Origin: Martinezella calliandrae
GTDB taxonomy: Bacteria > Pseudomonadota > Alphaproteobacteria > Rhizobiales > Rhizobiaceae
DNA: 64,000 nucleotides
Reading direction: 5' to 3'
Assembly (NCBI RefSeq): GCF_030272695.1
Contig: NZ_JARFYN010000027.1
Span: forward strand, 23,960-87,959
Shown here piece after piece: positions 42,631 to 52,124 of the stretch (position 1 is its first letter; each line of letters starts with the position of its first letter). The position numbers and the translations under genes were made by a program. The notes under the pieces were generated by a model. It was not told the origin of the DNA. It ran no database searches and saw nothing but the letters and a program-made list of their open reading frames with translations.

Positions 42631-42685
42631 GCAAAAACCTAGGCTTAGATGAGGTTTCGCTCCTCTTCTAAGTCTTTGTTTTTGC
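42631..42685. repeat. Long imperfect hairpin after dusA
   Basis: GCAAAAAC (42631-42638) and GTTTTTGC (42678-42685) flank further matching blocks, CTTAGA/TCTAAG and GAGG/CCTC, giving arms of about 24 nt. It has no coding frame and lies between dusA and cspA. It may be a terminator with T-rich 3' side for dusA or a repeat-element end. Confidence 0.5.
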
Positions 42686-42803
42686 GGGATCTGGGGGTCG
42701 AAATTCCCAAAAAGAAAGAAATTGCTTTGTCGCCCGCCAGGTGAGATAGGCCATCGCGCTTGTCGTACCGAACGACCCATGGCTTGGGATACCCCCACAA
42801 ACG

Positions 42804-42840
42804 CAAAAAAACGGCGCGGTTTTCACCGCGCCGTTCGAAA
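42804..42840 (-). terminator. Terminator of the cold shock gene
   Basis: On the minus strand ACGGCGCGG (9 bp) pairs with CCGCGCCGT around a 6-nt loop, followed by seven T (42805-42811 as A on the plus strand). It begins 30 nt after the cspA stop. It is a textbook intrinsic terminator. Confidence 0.9.
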
Positions 42841-42864
42841 CTTTAGCCAGGTATCAACTCAGAC

Positions 42865-43077
42865 TTAGGAAGCCCGGATGTTGACAGCCTTCGGGCCCTT
42901 GCCCATACGATCCGGCTCGGTGTCGAAGGTGACCTGCTGGCCTTCGCGGAGCGACTGGATGCCGGAGGCCTGGAGAGCGGAAATATGGACGAATACGTCC
43001 TTAGCGCCGCCGTCCGGGGTGATGAAACCAAAACCCTTGTCCTGGTTGAAAAACTTTACGATGCCCTTGGTGGCCAT
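42865..43077 (-). CDS. cspA: Cold shock protein, CspA family
   Basis: A 70-residue single cold-shock domain that binds single-stranded RNA and DNA. RNP1 is KGFGFITPD (residues 13-21) and RNP2 VFVHIS (residues 27-32 region). TTCCC-complement AAGGGAAAAGGACT precedes the ATG, giving a good ribosome site. Like many csp genes it has a long gene-free upstream stretch that could carry a structured leader. Which of the several rhizobial Csp paralogues it is cannot be told. Confidence 0.93.
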   Translation of the reverse strand: MATKGIVKFFNQDKGFGFITPDGGAKDVFVHISALQASGIQSLREGQQVTFDTEPDRMGKGPKAVNIRAS

Positions 43078-43641
43078 TGGGATAGTCCTTTTCCCTTCAG
43101 TCTGATGTCTGCCCGGGCTGCCCCGAGCGGTTTAGTCTTTGCCCTACGCAAAGACCAGTCGAGAAGTCACGTACGGGGAAAGAACGTCTACGCAGAGGAT
43201 AAACCTCTGAGGCTGCCTCGCGCAGTCGGCATTGCCAAATCAGTCCAGTCACCGGCAAGCAAATGCCCGAGCGGGCATATGGGTGACAGGATTTGCGACA
43301 AAAGGCAAGGGGGAATATTGGGGCAAAGCGAGAACGGCGCCAGATAGGGCGGGAATTTCAAGGGGTTGGAAATGATCCGTTGTCTCGACGCCATGGTGTG
43401 CCATGACGGAACACAGATGATGGGGTGGCTTGGCGGCCGCTTGTCTCCTAGCTTGTCTCCTTGGCATGCATTTAAGAGATAGCAGAACCTCCCAGCCGCT
43501 ACGGCTTCGACGTGGCCGTTTCCCGCTGTGTTCCTCGTGATGACGGCCGGGACGTGGAAAGGGTCGATCGGGCTCCCCGGCTGTCCGCCATCAGGCTAGT
43601 TCGCCACACAATCGGCGAAGACCTGTTGACCTCCACGACGA
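43078..43641. other. Gene-free region upstream of cspA
   Basis: I see no convincing gene in these 560 bases. The right part follows the cyclase stop and the left part must hold the cspA promoter and leader on the minus strand. GGCTGCCCCGAGCGG-type short repeats occur near 43120, and a CAAAGAC stretch (43140-43155) could form local stems, but nothing is strong enough to name. Confidence 0.4.
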
Positions 43642-45087
43642 CTAATTGGGCATCACGCGATAAACGCACGCAGTTCCTTCAACTCCGCGAAGCGGAGCAT
43701 CGAAGGCAACCAACCTATGCCCGGCAAGCAGAGGGCCGACGCCCGGCGCCGAAAAGAGCGCTTCGGAAATGCAAATTTCCCCTGCGCCAGCCAGCGACTG
43801 CACGCGTGCGGCAACATTGACGGTCTGGCCGAAATAGTCGAGGTTTTCGTTCAAGCTCACTGCGATCGAAGGACCGCAATGGGCTCCGATCTTCAAAATG
43901 AGGCTGGGGTCGCCATGAGCAGCATTATAGCGCTCGATAACCCCCAGAATGTGCAGCGCGGCCGAGACTGCATCGGCCGGGTTGTGGAAAGCAGCCATTA
44001 CGGCGTCACCGATTGTCTTGACGATCGCGCCCGAATGCTCCTGCACCGTCGCGCCGAGCAATGCGAAATGTTCGCGAACCAGCGCATACGCATTGAGATC
44101 GCCAAGCCGCTCATACATTGCGGTCGATCCCTTGAGGTCGGTGAACAGCAGGGTCACCTGACGGATACCCAGACCTTCCTTCTCGTCAACGTTTTCCGTG
44201 CGGAACAGGCGCCGAAAGGTCTGTCGGGCAAGCAGCATCCCGGCCGACATGTAGGGATCGAAGTCGAGAACCGGCTTGATCGTCTGCGCCAGGATTTCGG
44301 GTGGCCAATTGATAAGCAGCAACGAGCCGCGTACGGCACCGGTGTTCTGCACTTCGATGATAACGGGGCCGGGCGGCACTGCCGGCAGCGAAGCGGAAAA
44401 CCGTTGCCCGTCATAGCCGATCCGCAGGCGTGTCGGGTCTGTTACGGTCTCGCCTGCGATCGGCAATGCGAAACCGGCCTGGGTCTGGACATTGACGCCT
44501 GCCAGGGCGCCGGGACCGAGGTCCGCCCGCAACGTCGTGATCGAACCGGGCGGCAGGAAAGAGAGGCCGCGAACCAGTCCTTGCAGGACATTGAGAAAGC
44601 GGACTTGTTGGCCGGGTATCCGTGCGTCGCTCAGGAATCGCGCCTTCCAGTGAAAATCCTCGACCGAGAGCGAGCCGGGGTCATGAAAGGCCAGCCGGCG
44701 CAGGTGTGGCGACACGGTGAAGGTGACCTCGATGAAGTCGTCGAGATTGGTTTCACCGCTGACATCGCACAGACCGCAGACATAGTGGGTCTTCAACGTT
44801 CGCAAGGCGCCGAAACTGTCGAGCACCATACCGGACTGCGGGCACACGACGTCCCAGCTCATCGCGAACAATCCGCTTCGGGTGGCATGGAGAAACAGAT
44901 CAATACTTTCCGCCTCCGAGATGGCGCGGTCGCGTGCGAATGCGAGGGGATTGACGCGGTAAAGGGACAAATCGTCGCCGCTGCGGATCAGTGATTCGAA
45001 TTTGGAGATGACGAGGGGACTCCAGGACCGGGCCTGCTCGATCTCAGTGATTTTGCTTTCAAGGAGCCTTTCCTGAACGTCAGTCAT
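43642..45087 (-). CDS. Class III adenylate/guanylate cyclase with N-terminal DUF5939-like region
   Basis: A 481-residue soluble protein. The C-terminal catalytic domain (from about residue 290) has both metal-binding Asp residues, in TLLFTDLKGSTAMYERLGD and IVKTIGDAVMAAF, and the late NVAARVQSLAGAGEICISE segment with the conserved Asn and Arg. The N-terminal 270 residues look like the DUF5939 regulatory region, including a CPQSG...CGLCDVSGE zinc-like Cys pattern. It should make cAMP (or cGMP) in response to an unknown input. ATG 45087 is chosen; the longer frame to 45198 lacks a ribosome site. A gap of about 310 nt without a gene separates it from the ABC exporter upstream. Confidence 0.85.
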   Translation of the reverse strand: MTDVQERLLESKITEIEQARSWSPLVISKFESLIRSGDDLSLYRVNPLAFARDRAISEAESIDLFLHATRSGLFAMSWDVVCPQSGMVLDSFGALRTLKTHYVCGLCDVSGETNLDDFIEVTFTVSPHLRRLAFHDPGSLSVEDFHWKARFLSDARIPGQQVRFLNVLQGLVRGLSFLPPGSITTLRADLGPGALAGVNVQTQAGFALPIAGETVTDPTRLRIGYDGQRFSASLPAVPPGPVIIEVQNTGAVRGSLLLINWPPEILAQTIKPVLDFDPYMSAGMLLARQTFRRLFRTENVDEKEGLGIRQVTLLFTDLKGSTAMYERLGDLNAYALVREHFALLGATVQEHSGAIVKTIGDAVMAAFHNPADAVSAALHILGVIERYNAAHGDPSLILKIGAHCGPSIAVSLNENLDYFGQTVNVAARVQSLAGAGEICISEALFSAPGVGPLLAGHRLVAFDAPLRGVEGTACVYRVMPN

Positions 45088-45401
45088 GTGGCACCTGCGC
45101 TTCAGCAATCGATCAGGTTTGGCCGTGTCGTCGGACCTGTCTTGGCTACCTGAGACTATAGCAAAGAATGGAACGCGCGTCCGCTTGGGCTTAAACAACC
45201 CGGCTCCTGCAATCGCCTTGCCGATTAGCCGTGAGGGCGATGCGTCGGCTTGTCTTAAGGCGGCGATCGGGCAGGCGGCGTCCGGCCTCGAGTCTTCAGT
45301 GAGAACCCCATTTTAAAAGGACTTTGGATGGATGACTCCGTCCGGTGACAAGATGCCCGGGACGCTTGCCTAAGTCCTTCCCGAAAGCCGGCAGACTGAG
45401 C

Positions 45402-47408
45402 TCAATTTCTATCCTGGGATAGCGTCTCTTTACCTGAGGTCGTGCTCCCTTTTGGCAGAGCGCGACGGCTCTCCAAAAAGCGTAAAACCATACTCCCTCG
45501 TCGCCTGTGCGGGGCAAGGTCAATATCACTGACAAGCTTCGCGCCGCCCTCGCGCCGCTCCAATGTGATCTTGCGGCTATGATAGGCTTCCAGCTCGGCG
45601 CGATGCGCCACGCTGATGATGGTGACCTTCGGCAATTCGCGGATCACCGTCTCCATCATCTTATCCTGACTCTTCTCATCGAGCGCTGATGTTGCCTCAT
45701 CCAGTACGATGATATCGGGATTGTGCAGCAGGAGACGCGCAAACGCGAGCCGCTGCTTTTCGCCACCAGACAGCGTCTGGTCCCATGGCGCGTCGTCCTC
45801 GATCTTGTCGTTTAGATAGTCGAGCCCGACCTTTTCGAGTGCGGCCTTGATCTCATCGAGCGTCCAGCTGTCGGCGGCGCTCGGGTAAGCGACGGCACGG
45901 CGAAGCGTCCCGGAGGGGATATAAGGACGTTGTGGTAGCATGAACAGTCGTCTGTCGGCGCGAAAGTCGATGCTGCCGTCACCCCAAGGCCAAAGACCGG
46001 CGATGGCCCGCACCAGCGTGCTCTTTCCCGTACCGGATTCTCCGGCCACCAACACCCGCTCGCCGGGTTCGACCACCACCTGGGTTTCCTTGACCACAGC
46101 AGTGCCGTCGTCAAGCGACACGGAGAGCTCGTTCAGGCTGACCATCGCTTCGCCTTCGGTTTCACCGTGCTTGATGCGTCCCACGGCGTCGCTTTGTTCC
46201 GCGCGCTCGAGCCCGTCAAGCGAGACCATCAGCGAAGCAATGCGCCGTGCGCAGGCGTTCCAATCGGCCAGACGAGGGTAGTTATCGACCAGCCAGCCGA
46301 ACGCGCTCTGAACGATCGCAAAGGCAGAGGCAGCCTGCATGACCTGCCCAAGTGTCATGCTGCCTTCGAGAAACTTTGGAGCGCAAAGCAAAATCGGCAC
46401 CACCGGCGCAAACAGGCTCGACCCCTGCGACACAAGCGTCGTGCGCATGTGTTGGCGCGCAAGGAGCGCCCATTGCCGGAGCACATTGGCGAAGGTCTTT
46501 TGGAGATCACTGCGCTCCTCCTCTTCACCGCCGAGCAATGCGATGCTCTCGCCGTTTTCCCGCACATGCGTCAGCGTGTAACGAAATTCGGCTTCCACCT
46601 GGTTCTTGACCTCTGAGACATGAACGAAATGACGGCCGATGACTGCCATCGAGCTGGACGTAATCGCGGCATAGAGGACCGCAGTGACGACGAGGAAGCC
46701 GGGAATGGTCACGAGCGAACCGGCGATGGTCAGGGTGAGTGCCCCGCCGATTGTCCAGAGCACAATGATGAAGGTCGAGGCCGACAGAAAGGCCGACATG
46801 ACACCGGCGATGAAATCGACGGGTGATTCCGTGGCAATCCGCAAATCCTCCGAGATGCGGGCTTCGGGATTCTTGTGGTCGCCGCCGATCAAGTTCAGCT
46901 GATAGTAACGGCCATTTGCGAGCCAGCGTGTGAGGACGGCGGTCGTGAGCCAGGAACGCCAGTGACGTTGGATCGTCATGCGAAGGGAGACTTGCATGAC
47001 ACCGAGGGCGACGCTTCCGAGCGCGAGCGGCAGGAATACAGCGCTTAGAAAATAGACGGTGCCGGCATTGTGTAGCTCTATGGCGTCAAAAATTGCGCGA
47101 TTCCAGATATTGATTCCATATTGGAGGCCAACATTGGTGCCGATCAGGGCTAAAAGCCCGATTGAGCACGGCCAAGCGAGCCGGTCGCCGCCGCGGCCCC
47201 AATAACCGCGCGCGCTGATCCAGAAACGCGCGAGCAAATACCTCTTGCGCGCCTGCTCTGCCTCCCCAGGTGTCAGTTTTGGGTCGGGTTCGACGACATC
47301 TGGCGGCGACACGACCTCGGCAGTCGAGGCCTTTTCGGGGTGCGACTGCTCTTTACCGTGCGGGTTGTTGCCCCCGACCGATATTGGATTGGATTTAGCG
47401 TCGGTCAT
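45402..47408 (-). CDS. ABC transporter, fused permease/ATPase of the SbmA/BacA-like (Rv1819c/YddA) type
   Basis: A 668-residue half transporter. The N-terminal 70 residues are Pro/Lys-rich. The membrane domain (about 80-400) is of the ABC_membrane_2/SbmA-BacA type, with NVGLQYGINIWNRAIFDAIE in its first helices, YYQLNLIGGDHKNPEARISE with the RISED motif, and EAEFRYTLTHVRENGESIALLGGE. The ATPase domain has VLVAGESGTGKST, LSGGEKQRLAFARLLL and IIVLDEATSALDEKS. Relatives take up or export peptides, bleomycin or cobalamin; in legume symbionts BclA-type proteins of this kind handle NCR peptides. Substrate here is unknown. Confidence 0.88.
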   Translation of the reverse strand: MTDAKSNPISVGGNNPHGKEQSHPEKASTAEVVSPPDVVEPDPKLTPGEAEQARKRYLLARFWISARGYWGRGGDRLAWPCSIGLLALIGTNVGLQYGINIWNRAIFDAIELHNAGTVYFLSAVFLPLALGSVALGVMQVSLRMTIQRHWRSWLTTAVLTRWLANGRYYQLNLIGGDHKNPEARISEDLRIATESPVDFIAGVMSAFLSASTFIIVLWTIGGALTLTIAGSLVTIPGFLVVTAVLYAAITSSSMAVIGRHFVHVSEVKNQVEAEFRYTLTHVRENGESIALLGGEEEERSDLQKTFANVLRQWALLARQHMRTTLVSQGSSLFAPVVPILLCAPKFLEGSMTLGQVMQAASAFAIVQSAFGWLVDNYPRLADWNACARRIASLMVSLDGLERAEQSDAVGRIKHGETEGEAMVSLNELSVSLDDGTAVVKETQVVVEPGERVLVAGESGTGKSTLVRAIAGLWPWGDGSIDFRADRRLFMLPQRPYIPSGTLRRAVAYPSAADSWTLDEIKAALEKVGLDYLNDKIEDDAPWDQTLSGGEKQRLAFARLLLHNPDIIVLDEATSALDEKSQDKMMETVIRELPKVTIISVAHRAELEAYHSRKITLERREGGAKLVSDIDLAPHRRRGSMVLRFLESRRALPKGSTTSGKETLSQDRN

Positions 47409-47628
47409 AGCGCGACAACGGCTTAAAAATCGAAAGGTTTCATGGGGCGGGTGTCAAACACGGCGCGGGAGGGCGCGCCTGAGAAAACGAGGCGGTCGCG
47501 GCTGCAAGGACGGAGGAAATGCTCGCATGCCGCCATCGACAGCATTTTTTCGCAATTCAGTGGCGATGCCACCAAAGCTCAAGGGCCTCTTCTGGCCCAT
47601 AAGCTGCCGCCAGAAAACTGAAAACCTC

Positions 47629-50517
47629 TTACCGTCCAGGTCGACCCGTCTTCCCCTTGGTCCGGCCCTTGCGCTGCTTCTCGTCCACCGCATCCTCATA
47701 GGACCCCACACCCGGCTTTGCTCGAATGATCGGCTTTTCCGGTACCTTGCCGAGGACCGGTTTTTCCGTCCTGCCGACGGTCATTTCATCGAGGGTGTTT
47801 TTGCGGAAGAGGGGCGTGCCGGCGTCGCTGCCGGAGCGCATCTCGTCGAGACTGGGTTTGGCGAAATAGGAGCGCTGCGTCTCTGCCTCTTTGTTCGAGA
47901 CGGGCGGGCCTGCCGCCTCACCATGAGGGCTAACTCCTGATGCCGTGCCTGCTCCGTCCAGATCCTGAGGCGCGGCGATTGAAGCCCGGAGCTTCGAAGG
48001 ATTGGAGCGGCCGCCTTTGCCGCCCTCGATGCTCCTTGCCTCCTCGCGGGCCATCGGGTCGTCCATGACGGCGAGTTCGGCGGCCTTGAGACGCTTGATT
48101 TCGTCGCGTAGCCGGGCCGCCTTTTCGAAGTCCAGGTCGGCTGCGGCGTCGCGCATGGATTTTTCCAGCGCATTGAGATGGGTCTGCAAGTTGTTGCCGA
48201 CGAGGTGGCCGCCATCGGCGAAGCCCTTGCCGGACGCGCCACCGATATCGGCGCGGACGTGGTCCTTCTCGTAGACGCTGTCGAGGATGTCGGAAATCCT
48301 CGCCTTCACAGATTCCGGCGTGATGCCGTTTTCCTCGTTATAGGCCATCTGCTTTTCGCGGCGGCGGCTGGTTTCGTCCATCGCCCGCTGCATCGAGCCG
48401 GTAATGGTGTCGGCATAGAGGATGACCTTGCCGTCGACGTTACGCGCCGCGCGGCCAATCGTCTGGATCAATGAGGTCTCCGAGCGCAGGAAGCCTTCCT
48501 TGTCGGCATCGAGGATGGCCACGAAGCCGCATTCGGGAATGTCGAGGCCTTCGCGCAGCAGGTTGATGCCGACGAGAACGTCGAAAGCACCCAAGCGAAG
48601 ATCGCGGATGATCTCGATGCGCTCCAGCGTGTCGATGTCGGAATGCATGTAGCGGACGCGCACGCCCTGTTCATGCAAATATTCCGTCAGGTCCTCGGCC
48701 ATGCGCTTGGTCAGCACGGTGCAGAGGGTGCGATAGCCCTTGGCGGCGGTCTCGCGGATTTCGCCCAAGACGTCGTCGACCTGGGTGCGGGCGGAGCGGA
48801 CTTCTACCGGCGGGTCGATCAGGCCGGTCGGTCGAATGACCTGTTCGGCGAAGACGCCGCCCGATTGCTCCATCTCCCAGCCGCCGGGTGTGGCCGACAC
48901 GGCGATGGTGTCCGGCCGCATCGCGTCCCATTCCTCGAAGCGCAGCGGCCGGTTGTCCATGCAGGAGGGCAGGCGAAAGCCGTATTCGGCGAGCGTCGCC
49001 TTGCGCCGGAAGTCGCCGCGATACATGCCGCCGATCTGCGGCACGGTGACGTGGCTTTCGTCGATGAAAATGATGGCGTTGTCGGGGATATATTCGAACA
49101 GGGTCGGCGGCGGCTCGCCGGGATTGCGGCCGGTGAGATAGCGCGAATAGTTCTCGATGCCCTGGCAGGAGCCGGTGGCTTCCAGCATCTCGACATCGTA
49201 ACGCGTGCGCTGCTCCAGGCGCTGCGCCTCCAGCAGGCGGCCGGCCTTTTCCAGCTCGGCGAGGCGGAGCTTCAGCTCCTCCTTGATCGCCTTGATGGCG
49301 CCGTTGAGCGTCGGGCGTGGCGTGACATAGTGCGAATTAGCGTAGATCTTCACCGATTTTAGGTCGCCGGTCTTCTGGCCGGTCAGCGGATCGAATTCGG
49401 TGATGGCGTCGATCTCGTCGCCGAACATGGAGATGCGCCAGGCGGCATCCTCCAAGTGGGCCGGGAAGATTTCGATGGTATCGCCTCGGACGCGGAAGGA
49501 GCCGCGGATGAAGTCCATGTCGCGGCGCTTGTATTGCTGCGCCACGAGGTCGGCCAGGAGCTGGCGCTGGTCCAGCCGGTCGCCGACATTCATCTGGAAG
49601 GTCATGGCAGTATAGGTCTCGACGGAGCCGATACCGTAAATGCAGGAGACCGAGGCGACGATGATGCAGTCGTCGCGTTCCAGCAGCGAACGCGTCGCCG
49701 AGTGACGCATGCGGTCGATCTGCTCGTTGATGGAGGATTCCTTCTCGATATAGGTATCCGAGCGCGGCACATAGGCTTCCGGCTGGTAGTAATCGTAGTA
49801 AGAAACGAAATATTCGACCGCGTTGTCGGGGAAGAAGTTCTTGAACTCGGAATAGAGCTGCGCCGCCAGCGTCTTGTTCGGCGCCAGGATGACAGCGGGG
49901 CGCTGCGTCGCTTCGATGACCTTGGCCATGGTGAAGGTCTTGCCGGAGCCGGTGACGCCGAGCAGCACCTGGCTGCGTTCACCGCTTTCCAGGCCTTCCA
50001 CGAGATCGCGGATCGCGGTTGGCTGGTCTCCCGCCGGCTGATAGTCGGAGCTCATGCGGATCTCGATGCCGCCTTCGGATTTTTCCGGCCGGGCAGGGCG
50101 GTGCGGCGTCCAGATCTTGCCGTTCTTGTGTAGCGGGTTGCCGCTCTCGATCAGCGCCGACAGCGCCTCGACCGTTGCGGTGACGCCGCCGGGCGAAATC
50201 TTGTCGGCATCCTCAAGCGCGATATCCAGGCCCGCTACCGGATTGAGGCCGGCCGCAGCGCGCGTCTTCGGATCGGTCGAGCCGCCGAGGGAGACCCCGC
50301 GCGCGGTCTTGCCCGCCGTGATCTCGACCTTCTTGCGGTGCTTGCCGGCCTTGGAGGCGATCTCGCGCTGGCTTTCGACGCTGGTGGCCTCAGCCTCGAC
50401 TTCGAGCTGCTTGACCCAATCTGCGACGCTGCCCGTTTGCGGCGCGCCTTCAAATGGTGCCTGCGGCGCCTCTTCGAAACCGTTCGGGGCGGGGGATTTC
50501 TTCGGTGATTTTGCCAT
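47629..50517 (-). CDS. uvrB: Excinuclease ABC subunit B, with long N- and C-terminal extensions
   Basis: A 962-residue UvrB, the damage-verifying helicase of nucleotide excision repair. The core runs from about residue 150: LLGVTGSGKTFTMAKVIE (Walker A), the beta-hairpin region YYDYYQPEAYVPRSDTYIEK, FIDESHVTVPQ and the motif VI-like TIGRAARNVDGK, and then the UVR motif ALEKSMRDAAADLDFEKAAR that docks UvrC. About 150 N-terminal and 120 C-terminal residues are low-complexity, charged and not part of the standard 670-residue protein; such extensions are common in Rhizobiales. ATG 50517 has little ribosome site, so the start is less sure. No GAAC-N7-GAAC LexA box is visible upstream. Confidence 0.94.
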   Translation of the reverse strand: MAKSPKKSPAPNGFEEAPQAPFEGAPQTGSVADWVKQLEVEAEATSVESQREIASKAGKHRKKVEITAGKTARGVSLGGSTDPKTRAAAGLNPVAGLDIALEDADKISPGGVTATVEALSALIESGNPLHKNGKIWTPHRPARPEKSEGGIEIRMSSDYQPAGDQPTAIRDLVEGLESGERSQVLLGVTGSGKTFTMAKVIEATQRPAVILAPNKTLAAQLYSEFKNFFPDNAVEYFVSYYDYYQPEAYVPRSDTYIEKESSINEQIDRMRHSATRSLLERDDCIIVASVSCIYGIGSVETYTAMTFQMNVGDRLDQRQLLADLVAQQYKRRDMDFIRGSFRVRGDTIEIFPAHLEDAAWRISMFGDEIDAITEFDPLTGQKTGDLKSVKIYANSHYVTPRPTLNGAIKAIKEELKLRLAELEKAGRLLEAQRLEQRTRYDVEMLEATGSCQGIENYSRYLTGRNPGEPPPTLFEYIPDNAIIFIDESHVTVPQIGGMYRGDFRRKATLAEYGFRLPSCMDNRPLRFEEWDAMRPDTIAVSATPGGWEMEQSGGVFAEQVIRPTGLIDPPVEVRSARTQVDDVLGEIRETAAKGYRTLCTVLTKRMAEDLTEYLHEQGVRVRYMHSDIDTLERIEIIRDLRLGAFDVLVGINLLREGLDIPECGFVAILDADKEGFLRSETSLIQTIGRAARNVDGKVILYADTITGSMQRAMDETSRRREKQMAYNEENGITPESVKARISDILDSVYEKDHVRADIGGASGKGFADGGHLVGNNLQTHLNALEKSMRDAAADLDFEKAARLRDEIKRLKAAELAVMDDPMAREEARSIEGGKGGRSNPSKLRASIAAPQDLDGAGTASGVSPHGEAAGPPVSNKEAETQRSYFAKPSLDEMRSGSDAGTPLFRKNTLDEMTVGRTEKPVLGKVPEKPIIRAKPGVGSYEDAVDEKQRKGRTKGKTGRPGR

Positions 50518-50820
50518 GGGCGGAATATGGAGGGAGTCAGAGCCGATGTGAAGGGGGGAGAGTACAAAAGGGAAACAGAAGGTAGATTTTTCCACTTCCT
50601 GCCACGCAAAACATATCACGCGAAATGTGATGGAACCGGCATAAGTTAGATGCGTTGGGGACTGGCTGTCCGAGATATCCGCGACACTACCCTTGCGCGC
50701 GCATCGGAGCGGGAGCCGCGCAGCGTCGAGAAAGCCCGACCGCAATGTCGGCCCCCCTTATTTCGACGGCATCCGGAATTGCCCGCCTCGCCGCCGCCAT
50801 CCGGTCGGAGGAGGACCATG

Positions 50821-52071
50821 ATGTCAGCATTGGATAGTTTGCGCTCTTTGTCCCCACAACAACGCCACACCGTCCTTGCCGCTTATCTCGGCTGGACATT
50901 GGATGCCTTCGATTTCTTCATATTGGTCTTCGTTCTCAAATATATCGCAGAGGAGTTTCATACGGATGTCCCGACGGTGTCGGTGGCGATCTTCCTGACG
51001 CTCGCCATGCGGGCGGTCGGGGCGCTGGTCTTCGGGCTTGCTGCCGACCGTTTCGGCCGCCGCGTGACCCTGATGGCGAATGTGCTGCTTTATTCGCTGT
51101 TCGAGTTCCTCACCGGCTTTTCGACCGGGCTGACAATGTTCCTGGTACTCAGGGCTCTTTTCGGCATTGCGATGGGCGGCGAATGGGGTGTCGGCGCGTC
51201 GCTGACGATGGAAACCGTGTCCGCGCAGTCGCGCGGCATCGTGTCCGGCATTCTGCAGGCGGGCTATCCCTCCGGCTATCTGCTGGCTTCGATCCTGTTT
51301 TTCCTGCTGTTCCCGATCATCGGCTGGCGTGGCATGTTCATGGTCGGTGCCTTGCCGGCGCTGCTGGTGTTCTACATCCGCCGTAACGTGCAGGAATCGC
51401 CGGCCTTCCTGCAACGGCAGGCGGTACCGCAAAGGCCTTTCCTCGCAGTGTTGCGCGAGAACATCCCACTATTCCTGTGGGCGGTGGTATTGATGACCGC
51501 CTTCAATTTCTTCAGTCACGGTACGCAGGATCTCTATCCGACCTTCCTCCAGGTGCAGCGGCCGTACAACAGCTACACCGTCGGCGCTATCGCCATCGTC
51601 TATAATATCGGAGCAATGATTGGCGGCTTGTTCTTCGGGGCCCTGTCTCAGAGTATCGGCCGGCGGCGGGCGATCGTCATCGCTTCGGTTTTGGCGATCC
51701 CGGTCGCACCGCTGTGGGTCTATGGACAGGGGCCGGTGCTGCTCGCCATTGGCGCATTCCTAATGCAGTTCTTCGTGCAAGGCGCCTGGGGCATCGTGCC
51801 GGTGCATCTCAACGAATTGTCGCCCGACGAGGTGCGCGGGACGTTCCCTGGTTTCGCCTATCAGCTCGGCAACCTGCTGGCCTCCGGCAATGCAACGATC
51901 CAGGCGGGCCTAGCGGCGCATTGGAACGGCGACTATGCCTTTGCGATGTTGATCGTCTTGGTCATTGTCGCCGTGGTCGTGGCGCTGTTTTCCGGTTTTG
52001 GTTTCGAGAAGAAGGACGTCCGCTTCGGCGGGAAGGGGACGGAGGAGTCGCAAGGCGCGATGCCAATCTGA
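50821..52071 (+). CDS. MFS transporter of the sialate/lactate (SHS) type
   Basis: A 416-residue twelve-helix permease. The signature loop between TM2 and TM3 is GLAADRFGRRVTLM, with LGWTLDAFDFFILVFVLKYI in TM1 and GIAMGGEWGVGASLTMETV in TM4, typical of the sugar/carboxylate branch that includes JEN/lactate and NanT proteins. GGAGGAGGA lies just upstream of two consecutive ATGs (50818 and 50821). The exact substrate, probably a monocarboxylate or sugar acid, cannot be assigned. It is divergent from uvrB over about 300 nt without any other gene. Confidence 0.87.
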   Translation: MSALDSLRSLSPQQRHTVLAAYLGWTLDAFDFFILVFVLKYIAEEFHTDVPTVSVAIFLTLAMRAVGALVFGLAADRFGRRVTLMANVLLYSLFEFLTGFSTGLTMFLVLRALFGIAMGGEWGVGASLTMETVSAQSRGIVSGILQAGYPSGYLLASILFFLLFPIIGWRGMFMVGALPALLVFYIRRNVQESPAFLQRQAVPQRPFLAVLRENIPLFLWAVVLMTAFNFFSHGTQDLYPTFLQVQRPYNSYTVGAIAIVYNIGAMIGGLFFGALSQSIGRRRAIVIASVLAIPVAPLWVYGQGPVLLAIGAFLMQFFVQGAWGIVPVHLNELSPDEVRGTFPGFAYQLGNLLASGNATIQAGLAAHWNGDYAFAMLIVLVIVAVVVALFSGFGFEKKDVRFGGKGTEESQGAMPI

Positions 52072-52092
52072 TCGCAGCCCTCGTCGAAGCAT

Positions 52093-52117
52093 GGCCGGCG
52101 GCCAGGAGCCGCCGGCC
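52093..52117. terminator. GC-rich hairpin between convergent MFS and secreted-protein genes
   Basis: GGCCGGCGGC (52093-52102) and GCCGCCGGCC (52108-52117) form a perfect 10-bp stem around CAGGA, with TTATTT a few bases later on the plus strand. It probably ends transcription of the MFS gene and, less clearly, of the opposite gene. Confidence 0.7.
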
Positions 52118-52124
52118 TCCGGCC

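Noticed and set aside
50518..50820. LexA (SOS) box before uvrB
   Set aside because: No GTTC-N7-GTTC or GAAC-N7-GAAC pair is visible.
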